This document shows, piece after piece, positions 46,743 through 54,741 of a DNA stretch of 64,000 nt (within the stretch, counting starts at the first letter, position 1; every line of letters begins with the position of its first letter). The notes under the pieces were generated by a model. The model searched no databases, was not told the origin of the DNA, and saw only the letters and a list, made by a program, of their open reading frames with translations. A program made the position numbers and the translations under genes. Origin of the DNA: VAZQ01 sp963807865 (GTDB lineage Bacteria > Pseudomonadota > Alphaproteobacteria > Rhizobiales > Xanthobacteraceae); NCBI GenBank assembly GCA_963807865.1, contig CAWEDK010000015.1, positions 186,001 through 250,000 on the forward strand, in the 5' to 3' direction.

Positions 46743-47492
46743 ATGAAAATTCTGGTGCCCGTGAAACGGGTTGTCGACTACAACGTCAAAATCCGCGTCA
46801 AGAGCGACGGCTCGGGCGTCGAGCTTGCCAACGTCAAGATGTCGATGAATCCCTTCGACGAGATCGCCGTCGAGGAGGCGCTGCGGCTCAAGGAGAAGGG
46901 CCAGGCGACCGAAGTCGTGGTGGTTTCGATCGGGCCGCAGCAGGCGGCTGAGACCATCCGAACCGCGCTCGCCATGGGGGCCGACCGCGGCATCCTGGTG
47001 AAGACCGACAAGCCGACCGAGCCGCTGGCGGTCGCCAAGATTCTCAAGGCCATCATCGGCGAGGAGAACCCGGGGCTCGTCATCCTCGGCAAGCAGGCGA
47101 TCGACGACGACTGCAACCAGACCGGCCAGATGCTCGCGGCGCTCACCGGCTGGCCGCAGGGCACCTTCGCCTCCAAGCTCGCGATCGAGGGCGACAGCCT
47201 CCTTGTGACGCGCGAGGTCGACGGCGGGCTGCAGACCATCAAGCTCAAGTCGCCGGCGATCGTCACCACCGATCTGCGGCTCAACGAGCCGCGCTATGCC
47301 AGCCTGCCCAACATCATGAAGGCGAAGAAGAAGCCGATCGACGAGAAGTCGCCCGACTCCTACGGGGTCGATGTCGCGCCGCGGCTTGAGGTGCTCAAGA
47401 CCAGCGAGCCCGCCGGCCGCAAGGCCGGCGTCAAGGTCAAGACCGTGGGTGAACTCATCGACAAGCTCAAGAACGAGGCAGGGCTGTTGTGA
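46743..47492 (+). CDS. etfB: electron transfer flavoprotein beta subunit
   Basis: 249 residues: MKILVPVKRVVDYNVKIRVK, MSMNPFDEIAVEEALRLKEK, GADRGILVKTDKPTEPLAVA and LVILGKQAIDDDCNQTGQML, all EtfB landmarks including the AMP-binding region. With EtfA it carries electrons from acyl-CoA dehydrogenases (such as Mcd at 41 kb) to the ETF:quinone oxidoreductase. Unusually the etfA gene is not next to it: two solute-binding protein genes intervene. Its stop overlaps the GTG start of the first of these. Confidence 0.97.
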   Translation: MKILVPVKRVVDYNVKIRVKSDGSGVELANVKMSMNPFDEIAVEEALRLKEKGQATEVVVVSIGPQQAAETIRTALAMGADRGILVKTDKPTEPLAVAKILKAIIGEENPGLVILGKQAIDDDCNQTGQMLAALTGWPQGTFASKLAIEGDSLLVTREVDGGLQTIKLKSPAIVTTDLRLNEPRYASLPNIMKAKKKPIDEKSPDSYGVDVAPRLEVLKTSEPAGRKAGVKVKTVGELIDKLKNEAGLL

Positions 47493-48511
47493 CCGACGGC
47501 GATACTCGTACCGACGCAAGGCCCGTGCGGCCCGTTGGTGTGGGGCGCCGCGAACTCCTCGCCATGCTCGGCGGCGCGGCGGCGCTGGCGCCAAGCTTGG
47601 CGCTCGCGCAGGAGCCGGGCCGGAGCTATCGGCTGGGCGCCATGATTCCGGTCGGGCGACAGACGCCGGGGGTCGTCGCGTTCTTCGACGAGATGCGCGC
47701 GTTCGGTTTTGTCGAGGGGCAAAACCTTGTCGTGCTGCCGAACGGCTTCGACGTGTCCAATGAGCAGCTTGCCGAACGGGCCGCCGCCGTGGTCAAGGCC
47801 GCGCCCGATGCCATCATCAGTGGGCCTGACAATTACACGCGCGAGCTACAGCAACTGACACGCACGATACCGCTGATCGCGATGACCGAAGACATGGTGA
47901 GAGCGGGACTGGTTCCGTCGCTGGCCCGGCCGGGCGGCAACACCACCGGCATCAGCCTGTTGTCTCCCGAGCTTGACGGCAAGCGGCAGGAAATTCTCGC
48001 CGAGGCCGTGCCCGGTTTGCGGAAGATGGTGGCGCTCACCAATTCCACGGTGACGCCACCGCGCCATGTGGAAGCTCTCCAAGACGTCGCCCGCAAGCGC
48101 GGTTTTGAGCTCTCGGTGTTCGGCGTTGCGAAGCGTGACGAAGTGATCCCCGCGATCGGGGCAGCCAAGGACGCCGGGGCGCAAGCGCTGAATCTGCTGG
48201 CGACGCCGCTATTCAGCGTCAACAGCCGCGCCTTTATCGAGCGCATCGTGGCGCTGCGCGTGCCATCGATGCATCAGTGGCCGGAGATCGCCGAAGAGGG
48301 CGGGCTCATGGGCTACGGACCTCGCTTTGCCCAGACGTTTCGGCAAAGGGCGCGGATGGTCGCCCGGATCCTGCGCGGTGCGAAGCCCGCGGACATCCCG
48401 GTCGAGCAGCCGACGCATTTTGAACTGGTGATCAACATCAAGACCGCGAAAGCGATCGGTCATGAAATCCCGGCCGGTCTCGTCTTGCGCGCCGACAAGG
48501 TGATCGAATGA
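47489..48511 (+). CDS. ABC-type solute-binding protein (COG2984-like), copy 1
   Basis: 340 residues starting from GTG at 47489, overlapping the etfB stop by 4 bases. A twin-Arg-like signal (GRRELLAMLGGAAALAPSLA) then YRLGAMIPVGRQTPGVVAFF, VKAAPDAIISGPDNYTRELQ and FELVINIKTAKAIGHEIPAG, the PF04392 family of periplasmic binding proteins that often follow a ligand-binding ABC permease, absent here. Its stop again overlaps the next gene by 4 bases (ATGA). Ligand unknown. Confidence 0.88.
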   Translation: MTDGDTRTDARPVRPVGVGRRELLAMLGGAAALAPSLALAQEPGRSYRLGAMIPVGRQTPGVVAFFDEMRAFGFVEGQNLVVLPNGFDVSNEQLAERAAAVVKAAPDAIISGPDNYTRELQQLTRTIPLIAMTEDMVRAGLVPSLARPGGNTTGISLLSPELDGKRQEILAEAVPGLRKMVALTNSTVTPPRHVEALQDVARKRGFELSVFGVAKRDEVIPAIGAAKDAGAQALNLLATPLFSVNSRAFIERIVALRVPSMHQWPEIAEEGGLMGYGPRFAQTFRQRARMVARILRGAKPADIPVEQPTHFELVINIKTAKAIGHEIPAGLVLRADKVIE

Positions 48512-49488
48512 GGCGGCGCGCATTCATCACGCTGCTGGGCGGCGCGGCGGCGCTGGCGCCGCTGGCCGCGCACGCGCAGCCGAGCATGCCGGTGGTCGGT
48601 TTCCTCAACACCGCCTCGCCCGCGCCCTTCGCCCATCTCGTCGCGGCGTTCCGGAAGGGCCTGGGCGAAGCCGGATTTGTCGAAGGCCGGAATGTTGCGA
48701 TCGAATACCGTTGGGCGGAGGGGGACTACGACCGCCTGCCTGCCCTTGCGGGCGAGCTGGTGCGCCGCCCGGTTTCGGTCCTGCTGGCGACAGGTGGCGA
48801 CCCCGCAATCCGCGCCGCGCGCGCCGCGACCACGACCATTCCGATCGTATTCGCCATCGGCAGCGATCCGGTTACCCTCGGGTATGTCGCAAGCCTCAGC
48901 CGTCCCGGCGGAAACGTGACCGGAGTGATGCAGCTCACGAGCATGCTGGGCGCAAAGCGCATCGGGTTGTTGCGCGCACTGGTGCCGAGCGCCCAAACCA
49001 TCGCCGTGCTCAGCAACCCGAATTTTCCGGTGTCCAACCTGCAATTGAAGGATGCACAGGAGGCGGCGGCGCAGATCGGGGTCCGGCTCCTCGTCCTGGA
49101 CGCGTCCACCGAAAGCGAGTTCGAGCCGGCCTTCGCCAAGCTCGTTGCTGGCCGCGCGGATGCACTGATGGTCGGAGCCGATCCGTTCTTCAATAGCCGT
49201 CGTAATCAGATCGTCGCGCTCGCGGCGCGCCACAAAGTGCCGGCCGTTTACGAATTTCGTGAATTCGCGGCGGCCGGCGGTCTGATGAGCTACGGGACAA
49301 GCCTGTCGGACTCCTACGTGCAGGTCGGCAACTATGCGGGCCGAATCCTCAAGGGTGCAAAGCCCGCGGACCTGCCGGTATTCCAGACGACGAGATTCGA
49401 ATTCGTGATCAACCTCAAGGCTGCCAAGGAGCTTGGCATCGAGATGCCGCCCGGCCTGTCGGCGCAGGCCGACGAGGTGATCGAATGA
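48508..49488 (+). CDS. ABC-type solute-binding protein (COG2984-like), copy 2
   Basis: 326 residues, paralogous to the preceding gene. Starts MRRRAFITLLGGAAALAPLA with a signal peptide, then MPVVGFLNTASPAPFAHLVA, RPGGNVTGVMQLTSMLGAKR and RFEFVINLKAAKELGIEMPP. Its end and that of copy 1 share the same 31-base junction sequence (29 identical), which contains the next gene's start. It is therefore one unit of a tandem array inside the etf operon. Confidence 0.88.
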   Translation: MRRRAFITLLGGAAALAPLAAHAQPSMPVVGFLNTASPAPFAHLVAAFRKGLGEAGFVEGRNVAIEYRWAEGDYDRLPALAGELVRRPVSVLLATGGDPAIRAARAATTTIPIVFAIGSDPVTLGYVASLSRPGGNVTGVMQLTSMLGAKRIGLLRALVPSAQTIAVLSNPNFPVSNLQLKDAQEAAAQIGVRLLVLDASTESEFEPAFAKLVAGRADALMVGADPFFNSRRNQIVALAARHKVPAVYEFREFAAAGGLMSYGTSLSDSYVQVGNYAGRILKGAKPADLPVFQTTRFEFVINLKAAKELGIEMPPGLSAQADEVIE

Positions 49489-49535
49489 GGCGCCGCGCTG
49501 TGCTAGACGACCTCCCGAATATTATCGCGAACTGA
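49485..49535 (+). pseudogene. stub of a third solute-binding protein gene
   Basis: ATG at 49485 overlaps the stop of copy 2 exactly as copy 2 overlaps copy 1. It reads MRRRAVLDDLPNIIAN and stops at 49533. The first five residues and the bases coding them match the start of copy 2 (MRRRAF), after which similarity ends. Best read as the leftover start of a deleted third copy, 16 bases before etfA. It could also matter as a translated leader for etfA. Confidence 0.6.
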
Positions 49536-49550
49536 CTGGACCCATCCGAA

Positions 49551-50498
49551 ATGACCACTCTGCTGATCGCCGAGCACGACAACAAGGTGCTCAAGGATTC
49601 GACCAACAAGGCGCTGACCGCCGCCAAGGCGCTGGGCGAGCCGGTCCATGTGCTGGTCGCGGGCTCCGGCGCGCGCGCCGTCGCGGATGCCGCCGCCAAG
49701 CTGGACGGTGTGGCGAAAGTACTCATGGCGGACGGGCCCGCGTATGAACACATGCTGGCCGAGCCGCTGGCGGCGCTGATCGTGGCGCTGGCGCCGGGAT
49801 ATGCGGCCATCGTCGCCCCGGCGACCACGACCGGCAAGAACGTCATGCCGCGCGTGGCGGCGCTGCTCGACGTCATGCAGGTGTCCGACATCGTCAAGGT
49901 GGTCGCGCCCGACACGTACGAGCGGCTGATTTACGCCGGCAATGCGCTGCAGTCTGTGCGCTCGAAGGATAAAACGAAAGTGATCACGGTACGCACCTCG
50001 ACCTTCCAGGCGACCGGGGAGGGCGGTTCTGCCGCTCCGATCGAGGATGCGGCGGCCGCCGCCGATCCGGGCATTTCGGCGTTCGTGGGCGAGGAACTGT
50101 CGAAATCGGAGCGCCCGGAACTTACCTCGGCGAAAATCATCATTTCGGGCGGCCGGGCGATGCAAAGCCGTGACAACTTCACCAAATATATCGAGCCGGT
50201 GGCCGACAAGCTCGGCGCCGCGGTCGGCGCCTCGCGCGCGGCGGTTGATGCCGGCTATGCGCCCAACGACTGGCAGGTCGGTCAGACCGGCAAGGTGGTG
50301 GCGCCCGAGCTCTATATCGCGGTCGGCATTTCGGGTGCTATCCAGCATCTCGCCGGCATGAAGGACTCCAAGGTGATCGTGGCGATCAACAAGGACGAAG
50401 AGGCGCCGATTTTCCAGGTGGCGGACTACGGCCTGGTTGCCGACCTCTACCAGGCGTTGCCCGAGCTTGCTGCCGAACTCGGCAAGCTCGGGCGCTAA
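49551..50498 (+). CDS. etfA: electron transfer flavoprotein alpha subunit
   Basis: 315 residues: MTTLLIAEHDNKVLKDSTNK at the start, LIVALAPGYAAIVAPATTTG, and the C-terminal FAD-binding domain with SRAAVDAGYAPNDWQVGQTG, KVVAPELYIAVGISGAIQHL and VIVAINKDEEAPIFQVADYG. Full length, intact frame. Forms the ETF heterodimer with EtfB, although their genes are 2.06 kb apart here. 3-Hydroxybutyryl-CoA dehydrogenase follows 87 bases downstream. Confidence 0.97.
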   Translation: MTTLLIAEHDNKVLKDSTNKALTAAKALGEPVHVLVAGSGARAVADAAAKLDGVAKVLMADGPAYEHMLAEPLAALIVALAPGYAAIVAPATTTGKNVMPRVAALLDVMQVSDIVKVVAPDTYERLIYAGNALQSVRSKDKTKVITVRTSTFQATGEGGSAAPIEDAAAAADPGISAFVGEELSKSERPELTSAKIIISGGRAMQSRDNFTKYIEPVADKLGAAVGASRAAVDAGYAPNDWQVGQTGKVVAPELYIAVGISGAIQHLAGMKDSKVIVAINKDEEAPIFQVADYGLVADLYQALPELAAELGKLGR

Positions 50499-50585
50499 CC
50501 GTGCTGGCGGGATGCTCTTTCAGCCGGTGGTGTCACGTTACGGAACGTCGTAAAGTGGCACTCGAGACAGGACGAACGCACGACC

Positions 50586-51506
50586 ATGAGTGAAGTCAAA
50601 GAACGCCCGGCGGCGCGCACCGAGAAGGCGCATGCCATCCGCTCCATCGGCGTGATCGGGGCGGGGCAGATGGGCAGCGGCATCGCGCATGTCTGCGCGC
50701 TGTCCGGTTTCGACGTCAGGCTCAACGATGTCACGGCCGACCGGATCAAGGCCGGGATCGCGACCATCAACGGCAACATGGCGCGCCAGGTCGCCCGCAA
50801 GCGCATTTCCGAAGAGGATCGCCAGGCCGCGCTCAAGAAGATCGCGCCGGCGGATACGTTCGACGATTTCGGCGAATGCGATCTCGTGATCGAGGCGGCG
50901 ACCGAGAAGGAAGAGGTCAAGCGGCAGATCTTCGGCAATCTCTGTCCGTCGCTCAAGCCGGAGGCGATCGTCGGCACCAACACGTCGTCGATCTCGATCA
51001 CCCGGCTGGCGTCGTCGACCGACCGGCCGGAGAAATTCATCGGGATTCATTTCATGAACCCCGTGCCGCTGATGGAACTGGTCGAGCTGATCCGCGGCAT
51101 CGCCACCGACGATCCGACCTTCGTCGCCACCAAGAATTTCGTGAGCAAGCTCGGCAAGACCATCGCGGTCGCCGAGGACTTCCCGGCCTTCATCGTCAAC
51201 CGCATCCTGCTGCCGATGATCAACGAGGCGATCTACACGCTCTACGAGGGCGTCGGCAACGTCGAGGCGATCGACACCGCGATGCGGCTCGGCGCGCACC
51301 ACCCGATGGGACCGCTCGAGCTCGCCGACTTCATCGGGCTCGACACCTGCCTGTCGGTGATGCAGGTGCTGCACGAGGGGCTGGCGGATTCAAAGTACCG
51401 CCCCTGCCCGCTGCTGGTGAAATACGTCGAGGCCGGTTGGCTCGGCCGCAAGACCCAGCGCGGCTTCTACGACTATCGCGGCGAGAAGCCGGTGCCGACG
51501 CGCTGA
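50586..51506 (+). CDS. 3-hydroxybutyryl-CoA dehydrogenase
   Basis: 306 residues. NAD-binding fold IRSIGVIGAGQMGSGIAHVC, then TNTSSISITRLASSTDRPEK and GIHFMNPVPLMELVELIRG with the catalytic His, EDFPAFIVNRILLPMINEAI and HHPMGPLELADFIGLDTCL. Acts on acetoacetyl-CoA / 3-hydroxybutyryl-CoA, the route into crotonyl-CoA and hence the ethylmalonyl-CoA pathway (Ccr at 33 kb), or in PHB and fatty-acid metabolism. Downstream of etfA on the same strand. Gene names hbdA or paaH are both used for the family. Confidence 0.95.
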   Translation: MSEVKERPAARTEKAHAIRSIGVIGAGQMGSGIAHVCALSGFDVRLNDVTADRIKAGIATINGNMARQVARKRISEEDRQAALKKIAPADTFDDFGECDLVIEAATEKEEVKRQIFGNLCPSLKPEAIVGTNTSSISITRLASSTDRPEKFIGIHFMNPVPLMELVELIRGIATDDPTFVATKNFVSKLGKTIAVAEDFPAFIVNRILLPMINEAIYTLYEGVGNVEAIDTAMRLGAHHPMGPLELADFIGLDTCLSVMQVLHEGLADSKYRPCPLLVKYVEAGWLGRKTQRGFYDYRGEKPVPTR

Positions 51507-51521
51507 AATCTACGGCGGCGT

Positions 51522-52181
51522 CTATGCGGCGGCCGGGGATTTTTCCTTAAAGTCGGCTATCTGAGCGGCCAACGCTTTCTTGAAGGCCGGTCGCGCCTCA
51601 CAGCGCAGACGGTAAGCTTCGAGTATCGGGGTTTGTGCAATCAAGTCCGTGTGACGCGGAATGCGCAACACCGTGGTCATCAGCAGGTCGGCCACTGTGA
51701 AACGGTCCTCCAGATAATCTCGTCCATCGAGCCAATTGGACAGGTCGGTCAGCTTCGCCTGCGCGGCCTGCAACGCTCCCGGCCGCCGCTCCTTGGCCCA
51801 GTCCGCCGTCGAATGGAACAAGTCGATTGCGGTGAGGTTCTGGATCGACGGCTCGATCGAGTTGAGCGCTGCGAACATCCAAGCGGTCGTGCGCGCGCGG
51901 CTGTTGGAATCGCGCGGCATCAAGTCGTCCGAGCGTTCGGCGATGTGCAGCAGGATGGCGCCGGATTCGAACAGCACCAGCCCGTCTTCCTCATAGGCGG
52001 GCACTTGTCCGAACGGCTGCATGGCGCGATAGCTATCGGACGCCTGATCCTCTGGTCCGATCAGTCGCGCCTGATAGGCCAACCCCGCTTCTTCCAATGC
52101 CCACCGCACGCGCAAGTCGCGGACCAGGCCGCGAGCAAAGGGCGGCACCCAACGAAACGCGCTCACCTTGATCGTGCTCAT
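51522..52181 (-). CDS. glutathione S-transferase family protein
   Basis: 219 residues. The N-terminal thioredoxin-like domain contains RWALEEAGLAYQARLIGPED and FGQVPAYEEDGLVLFESGAI, where the cis-Pro and the ES motif bind glutathione. The C-terminal helical domain has YLEDRFTVADLLMTTVLRIP. Cytoplasmic conjugating or reducing enzyme; substrate unknown. Convergent with the dehydrogenase gene (15 bases). Another GST gene lies just upstream on the same strand. Confidence 0.9.
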   Translation of the reverse strand: MSTIKVSAFRWVPPFARGLVRDLRVRWALEEAGLAYQARLIGPEDQASDSYRAMQPFGQVPAYEEDGLVLFESGAILLHIAERSDDLMPRDSNSRARTTAWMFAALNSIEPSIQNLTAIDLFHSTADWAKERRPGALQAAQAKLTDLSNWLDGRDYLEDRFTVADLLMTTVLRIPRHTDLIAQTPILEAYRLRCEARPAFKKALAAQIADFKEKSPAAA

Positions 52182-52244
52182 ACCGGGTTTCCTATGTGTG
52201 TGTTGACGGGCGGTCAGAGCCGCCCGCCTGGTTGAGTATCGGGC

Positions 52245-52886
52245 TCAGGCCGCGGCGGCGGGGAATTGCGGCGCGGTCTGTTGCCAGCTTGGCAAGGCCG
52301 AGACGCGGCCGAACCATTCCTGCACGTGCCGGTAAGGCGCCAGCGGCATGTCCGCGGCCTCGGCGTGGAACAGCGGCGCCGCGACCGAAAAGTCCGCAAG
52401 CGTGACGTCCTTGCCGATCAGGTAGGGCTGCTTCGCCAGGTGCGTGTCGAGCACTTTCGCTTCCTTGTTGAAGCACTCGAGACCGCTGGCGACGACCGCA
52501 TCGTCGGGTGGGCCAAGGTTCAGGAACTTCTTCACCAGCCGCTGGAACAGCAGCGGATCGCAGCCCTCCTTGCCCCAGTGCGCGATGTCCCAGCTCTGCC
52601 AGCGCATGATGTCGGCGCGGGTGCGCGCGTCATTCGGCCAGAGCGTGTTGGGCGTCTTGCTCGCGATGTACTGCATGATCGCCGTCGATTCCCAGAGCTT
52701 GAAATCGCCGTCGACCAGCGTCGGGGCGCGGCCGGTCGGATTGAGCGCGAGATAGTCAGGCGTATGCGAACCGCCTTTGGTGAGGTCGACGAATTCGAAC
52801 TCCAGCGGAACCCGAAGATGCGCAGCGACCGCGCGCACCTTCCAGGTGTTGGGCGACGGCGGGAATCCATAAAGCTTCATGATCAA
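52245..52886 (-). CDS. glutathione S-transferase family protein
   Basis: 213 residues from 52886; an ATG two codons later is equally likely. MKLYGFPPSPNTWKVRAVAA opens the thioredoxin-like domain, NPTGRAPTLVDGDFKLWEST gives the cis-Pro and ES motif, and YLIGKDVTLADFSVAAPLFH the N-capping box of the helical domain. Only distantly similar to the GST downstream, so not a recent duplicate. Substrate unknown. Confidence 0.9.
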   Translation of the reverse strand: MIMKLYGFPPSPNTWKVRAVAAHLRVPLEFEFVDLTKGGSHTPDYLALNPTGRAPTLVDGDFKLWESTAIMQYIASKTPNTLWPNDARTRADIMRWQSWDIAHWGKEGCDPLLFQRLVKKFLNLGPPDDAVVASGLECFNKEAKVLDTHLAKQPYLIGKDVTLADFSVAAPLFHAEAADMPLAPYRHVQEWFGRVSALPSWQQTAPQFPAAAA

Positions 52887-52970
52887 CTCCTTCAGTTGCG
52901 GGTAAAGAACGATATTTCATTGCGACCGGAGCTCTTACGGTTGGCTCGGTCCACTCGACGCCATTTCACT

Positions 52971-53073
52971 CCTCATGCTGAAGAGCGACTGGAAGTCGCG
53001 TCTCGCGCGTGGCCGCAAACTCCGTCTACGGCGTCATCCTTCGAGACGGCCCTTCGGGCCTCCTCCGGATGAG
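52971..53073. repeat. palindromic repeat, CTCATGCTGAAGAGC type
   Basis: Arms CCTCATGCTGAAGAGCG (52971) and CCTCCGGATGAGG (53061) with an inner GGCCCTTCGGGCC hairpin (53048). Same family as the repeat at 14474-14556. Sits between the GST and SRPBCC genes. Confidence 0.7.
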
Positions 53074-53105
53074 GTTCGAACACGCCATGAGCCGTAGCGG
53101 TTCGG

Positions 53106-53544
53106 TCAGGCGAGATAGGCTTCGAGCTTGTCGAGCGCTCCGGTCCAGCCGGCGTTGTGGCGGTCGCGTGCCGGCTCGTCGAAGAAGTCTTCGTGCCGAA
53201 GCGTCAGCAGCGTTCCGGTGCCTTCGCGCTTGAACTCGACGGTCACCAGCAGATTCGCGCTCCGGTGTCGAGCGCCAGGCCCAGGTGTAGACCAGCTTCT
53301 CGTCTGGGATGACTTCGCGAAAGATGCCGCTGACGTCATGCTCGTCGCCATCGGGTGACCGCGCAACGATGCGATAGCGGCCGCCCGTGCGGGTATCGAA
53401 TTCGGCGAGCGTCACTTGCGTGCCGCCGGGCCCAAACCAGCGCCTTACTTTTTCCGGCTCCGTCCAGGCGCTGTAGACTTGGGCGGGAAGGGCCCTGAGC
53501 CGTCGTTTGAGGGTGAGGCTTGGCTTGACGGTGGTGGTGGACAT
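53106..53544 (-). CDS. SRPBCC (AHSA1-like) protein (one frameshift)
   Basis: Small lipid-binding-like START/Bet v1 fold. MSTTTVKPSLTLKRRLRALP, VYSAWTEPEKVRRWFGPGGT and VYTWAWRST then, after a shift of one base near 53262, ANLLVTVEFKREGTGTLLTL and AGWTGALDKLEAYLA. The length is 3n+1. Such genes almost always follow an ArsR-type regulator, as here. Role unknown, commonly linked to stress or xenobiotic response. It overlaps the regulator's 3' end by 100 bases. Confidence 0.85.
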
Positions 53545-53879
53545 GACTCCTCCTCTTCCTCAAGAAATGCGGCCAGCCGATTGAGCCGCTCGGACCAGAA
53601 CTTCTCATACCGGTTCAGCCATTCGGTCGCTTCCGCCATCGGGGCCGCCCGCAGCCGGCAGATCACGGTGCGGCCGGTCTTTTCGCGCGCGATCAGGCCA
53701 GCGTCCGACAGCACGTCGAGATGCTTCATGACGGCCGGCAGCGAGATCGCGAACGGCCGGGCGAGTTCGCTGACCGACACCTGCTCGCTCTCACCCAACT
53801 GGGCCAGAAGCGCGCGCCGGGTGGGGTCGGCAAGCGCCGCGAACGTGCGATCCAGCGAGGGGTGCGAAAGGTAAACCAT
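53445..53879 (-). CDS. ArsR-family transcriptional regulator
   Basis: 144 residues. Winged helix with SLDRTFAALADPTRRALLAQ, VSVSELARPFAISLPAVMKH recognition helix and LDVLSDAGLIAREKTGRTVI wing. No metal Cys pair is visible in the expected helix, as in the non-metal ArsR group paired with SRPBCC genes. The last 30 residues (SCPPPPSSQASPSNDGSGPF) read through the start of the SRPBCC gene and look non-native, so the true stop may be near 53545. Likely autoregulates this pair. Confidence 0.87.
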   Translation of the reverse strand: MVYLSHPSLDRTFAALADPTRRALLAQLGESEQVSVSELARPFAISLPAVMKHLDVLSDAGLIAREKTGRTVICRLRAAPMAEATEWLNRYEKFWSERLNRLAAFLEEEEESCPPPPSSQASPSNDGSGPFPPKSTAPGRSRKK

Positions 53880-54008
53880 TTGGTTAAGTGTTAAGCCGCC
53901 CAGCGTCCGCTGTCAATGGCCGCGGCGGATGGAGCGCTGCCGGCAGGCTGGAGAGAGTCAGCGTTGAGGGACGTTGCGGTTGGGTACGCGCCGGTAGCGA
54001 CCGCGGCG

Positions 54009-54696
54009 CTACTTCGCCAATGCCGCGGTGACGAGCTTCACCGCGTCATTGCTGGCCCACTCGGCCGGACCTGCGAGCGTGGCGATCTCGCAGCCCGCCG
54101 CGTCCACCAGCAGGGTGGTCGGCATGCCGGTCGCGCGTCCTGCGACCTTGAGTTCCTGGAACACCTTGGCGCTGGGATCGGCGTAGTAGGTGAGGCGGTC
54201 GATACCGGCCTCCTTCAGCCAGTTCTTCGGTTTGTCGAGATCGCGGGTGTCGATGTTGATCGCCACCACCTGGAAGGCAGGCCCGCCAAGCTTGGCCTCG
54301 AGGGCGTCGAGCGCCGGCATCTCCTTGCGGCAGGGAATGCACCAGGTGGCCCACAGGTTCAGCAGCACGGTACGGCCTCGCCATTCCGACAGCCGATGCT
54401 CCTGGCCGGCCGCATCCCGCATGGTGAGATCGGGCAGCCGCAACGGCCGTTCGGCGACCACCACGCCCGCCACCTCGCCGCGTGCAAATGGCGCGAGCCG
54501 GCCGCGCGAGGTCGACCGCCGGCACGCACGCGGGGTCGCCCGCATTGCGCTGGAAGGCCGCAATCCCGTATACCGCCCCCGCCAGCGCAACGCCGATCAC
54601 GGCTCCGAGCGACGCCGCGACGATCAACCGACGGTGGCGGACGCGAACGCCAGGAGGCGTGGGCTGCGGTTCGGGCTGGGCGGGAAGATCAGTCAT
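54009..54696 (-). CDS. tlpA: TlpA-like membrane-anchored thiol-disulfide oxidoreductase (one frameshift)
   Basis: Starts MTDLPAQPEPQPTPPGVRVR, a cytoplasmic Pro-rich tail, then one membrane anchor LIVAASLGAVIGVALAGAVY and a periplasmic thioredoxin domain. The frame changes near 54505; the domain continues VLLNLWATWCIPCRKEMPAL with the CxxC active site and GMPTTLLVDAAGCEIATLAG with cis-Pro. Length 3n+1. In Bradyrhizobium TlpA is a reductant needed for cytochrome aa3 biogenesis (established for that family). Divergent from argH by 45 bases, the same arrangement known there, which supports the name. Confidence 0.88.
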
Positions 54697-54741
54697 TCGG
54701 GCAGCGTTCTACTTGGGCCTTATCACGAGCAACGGCGTGTC

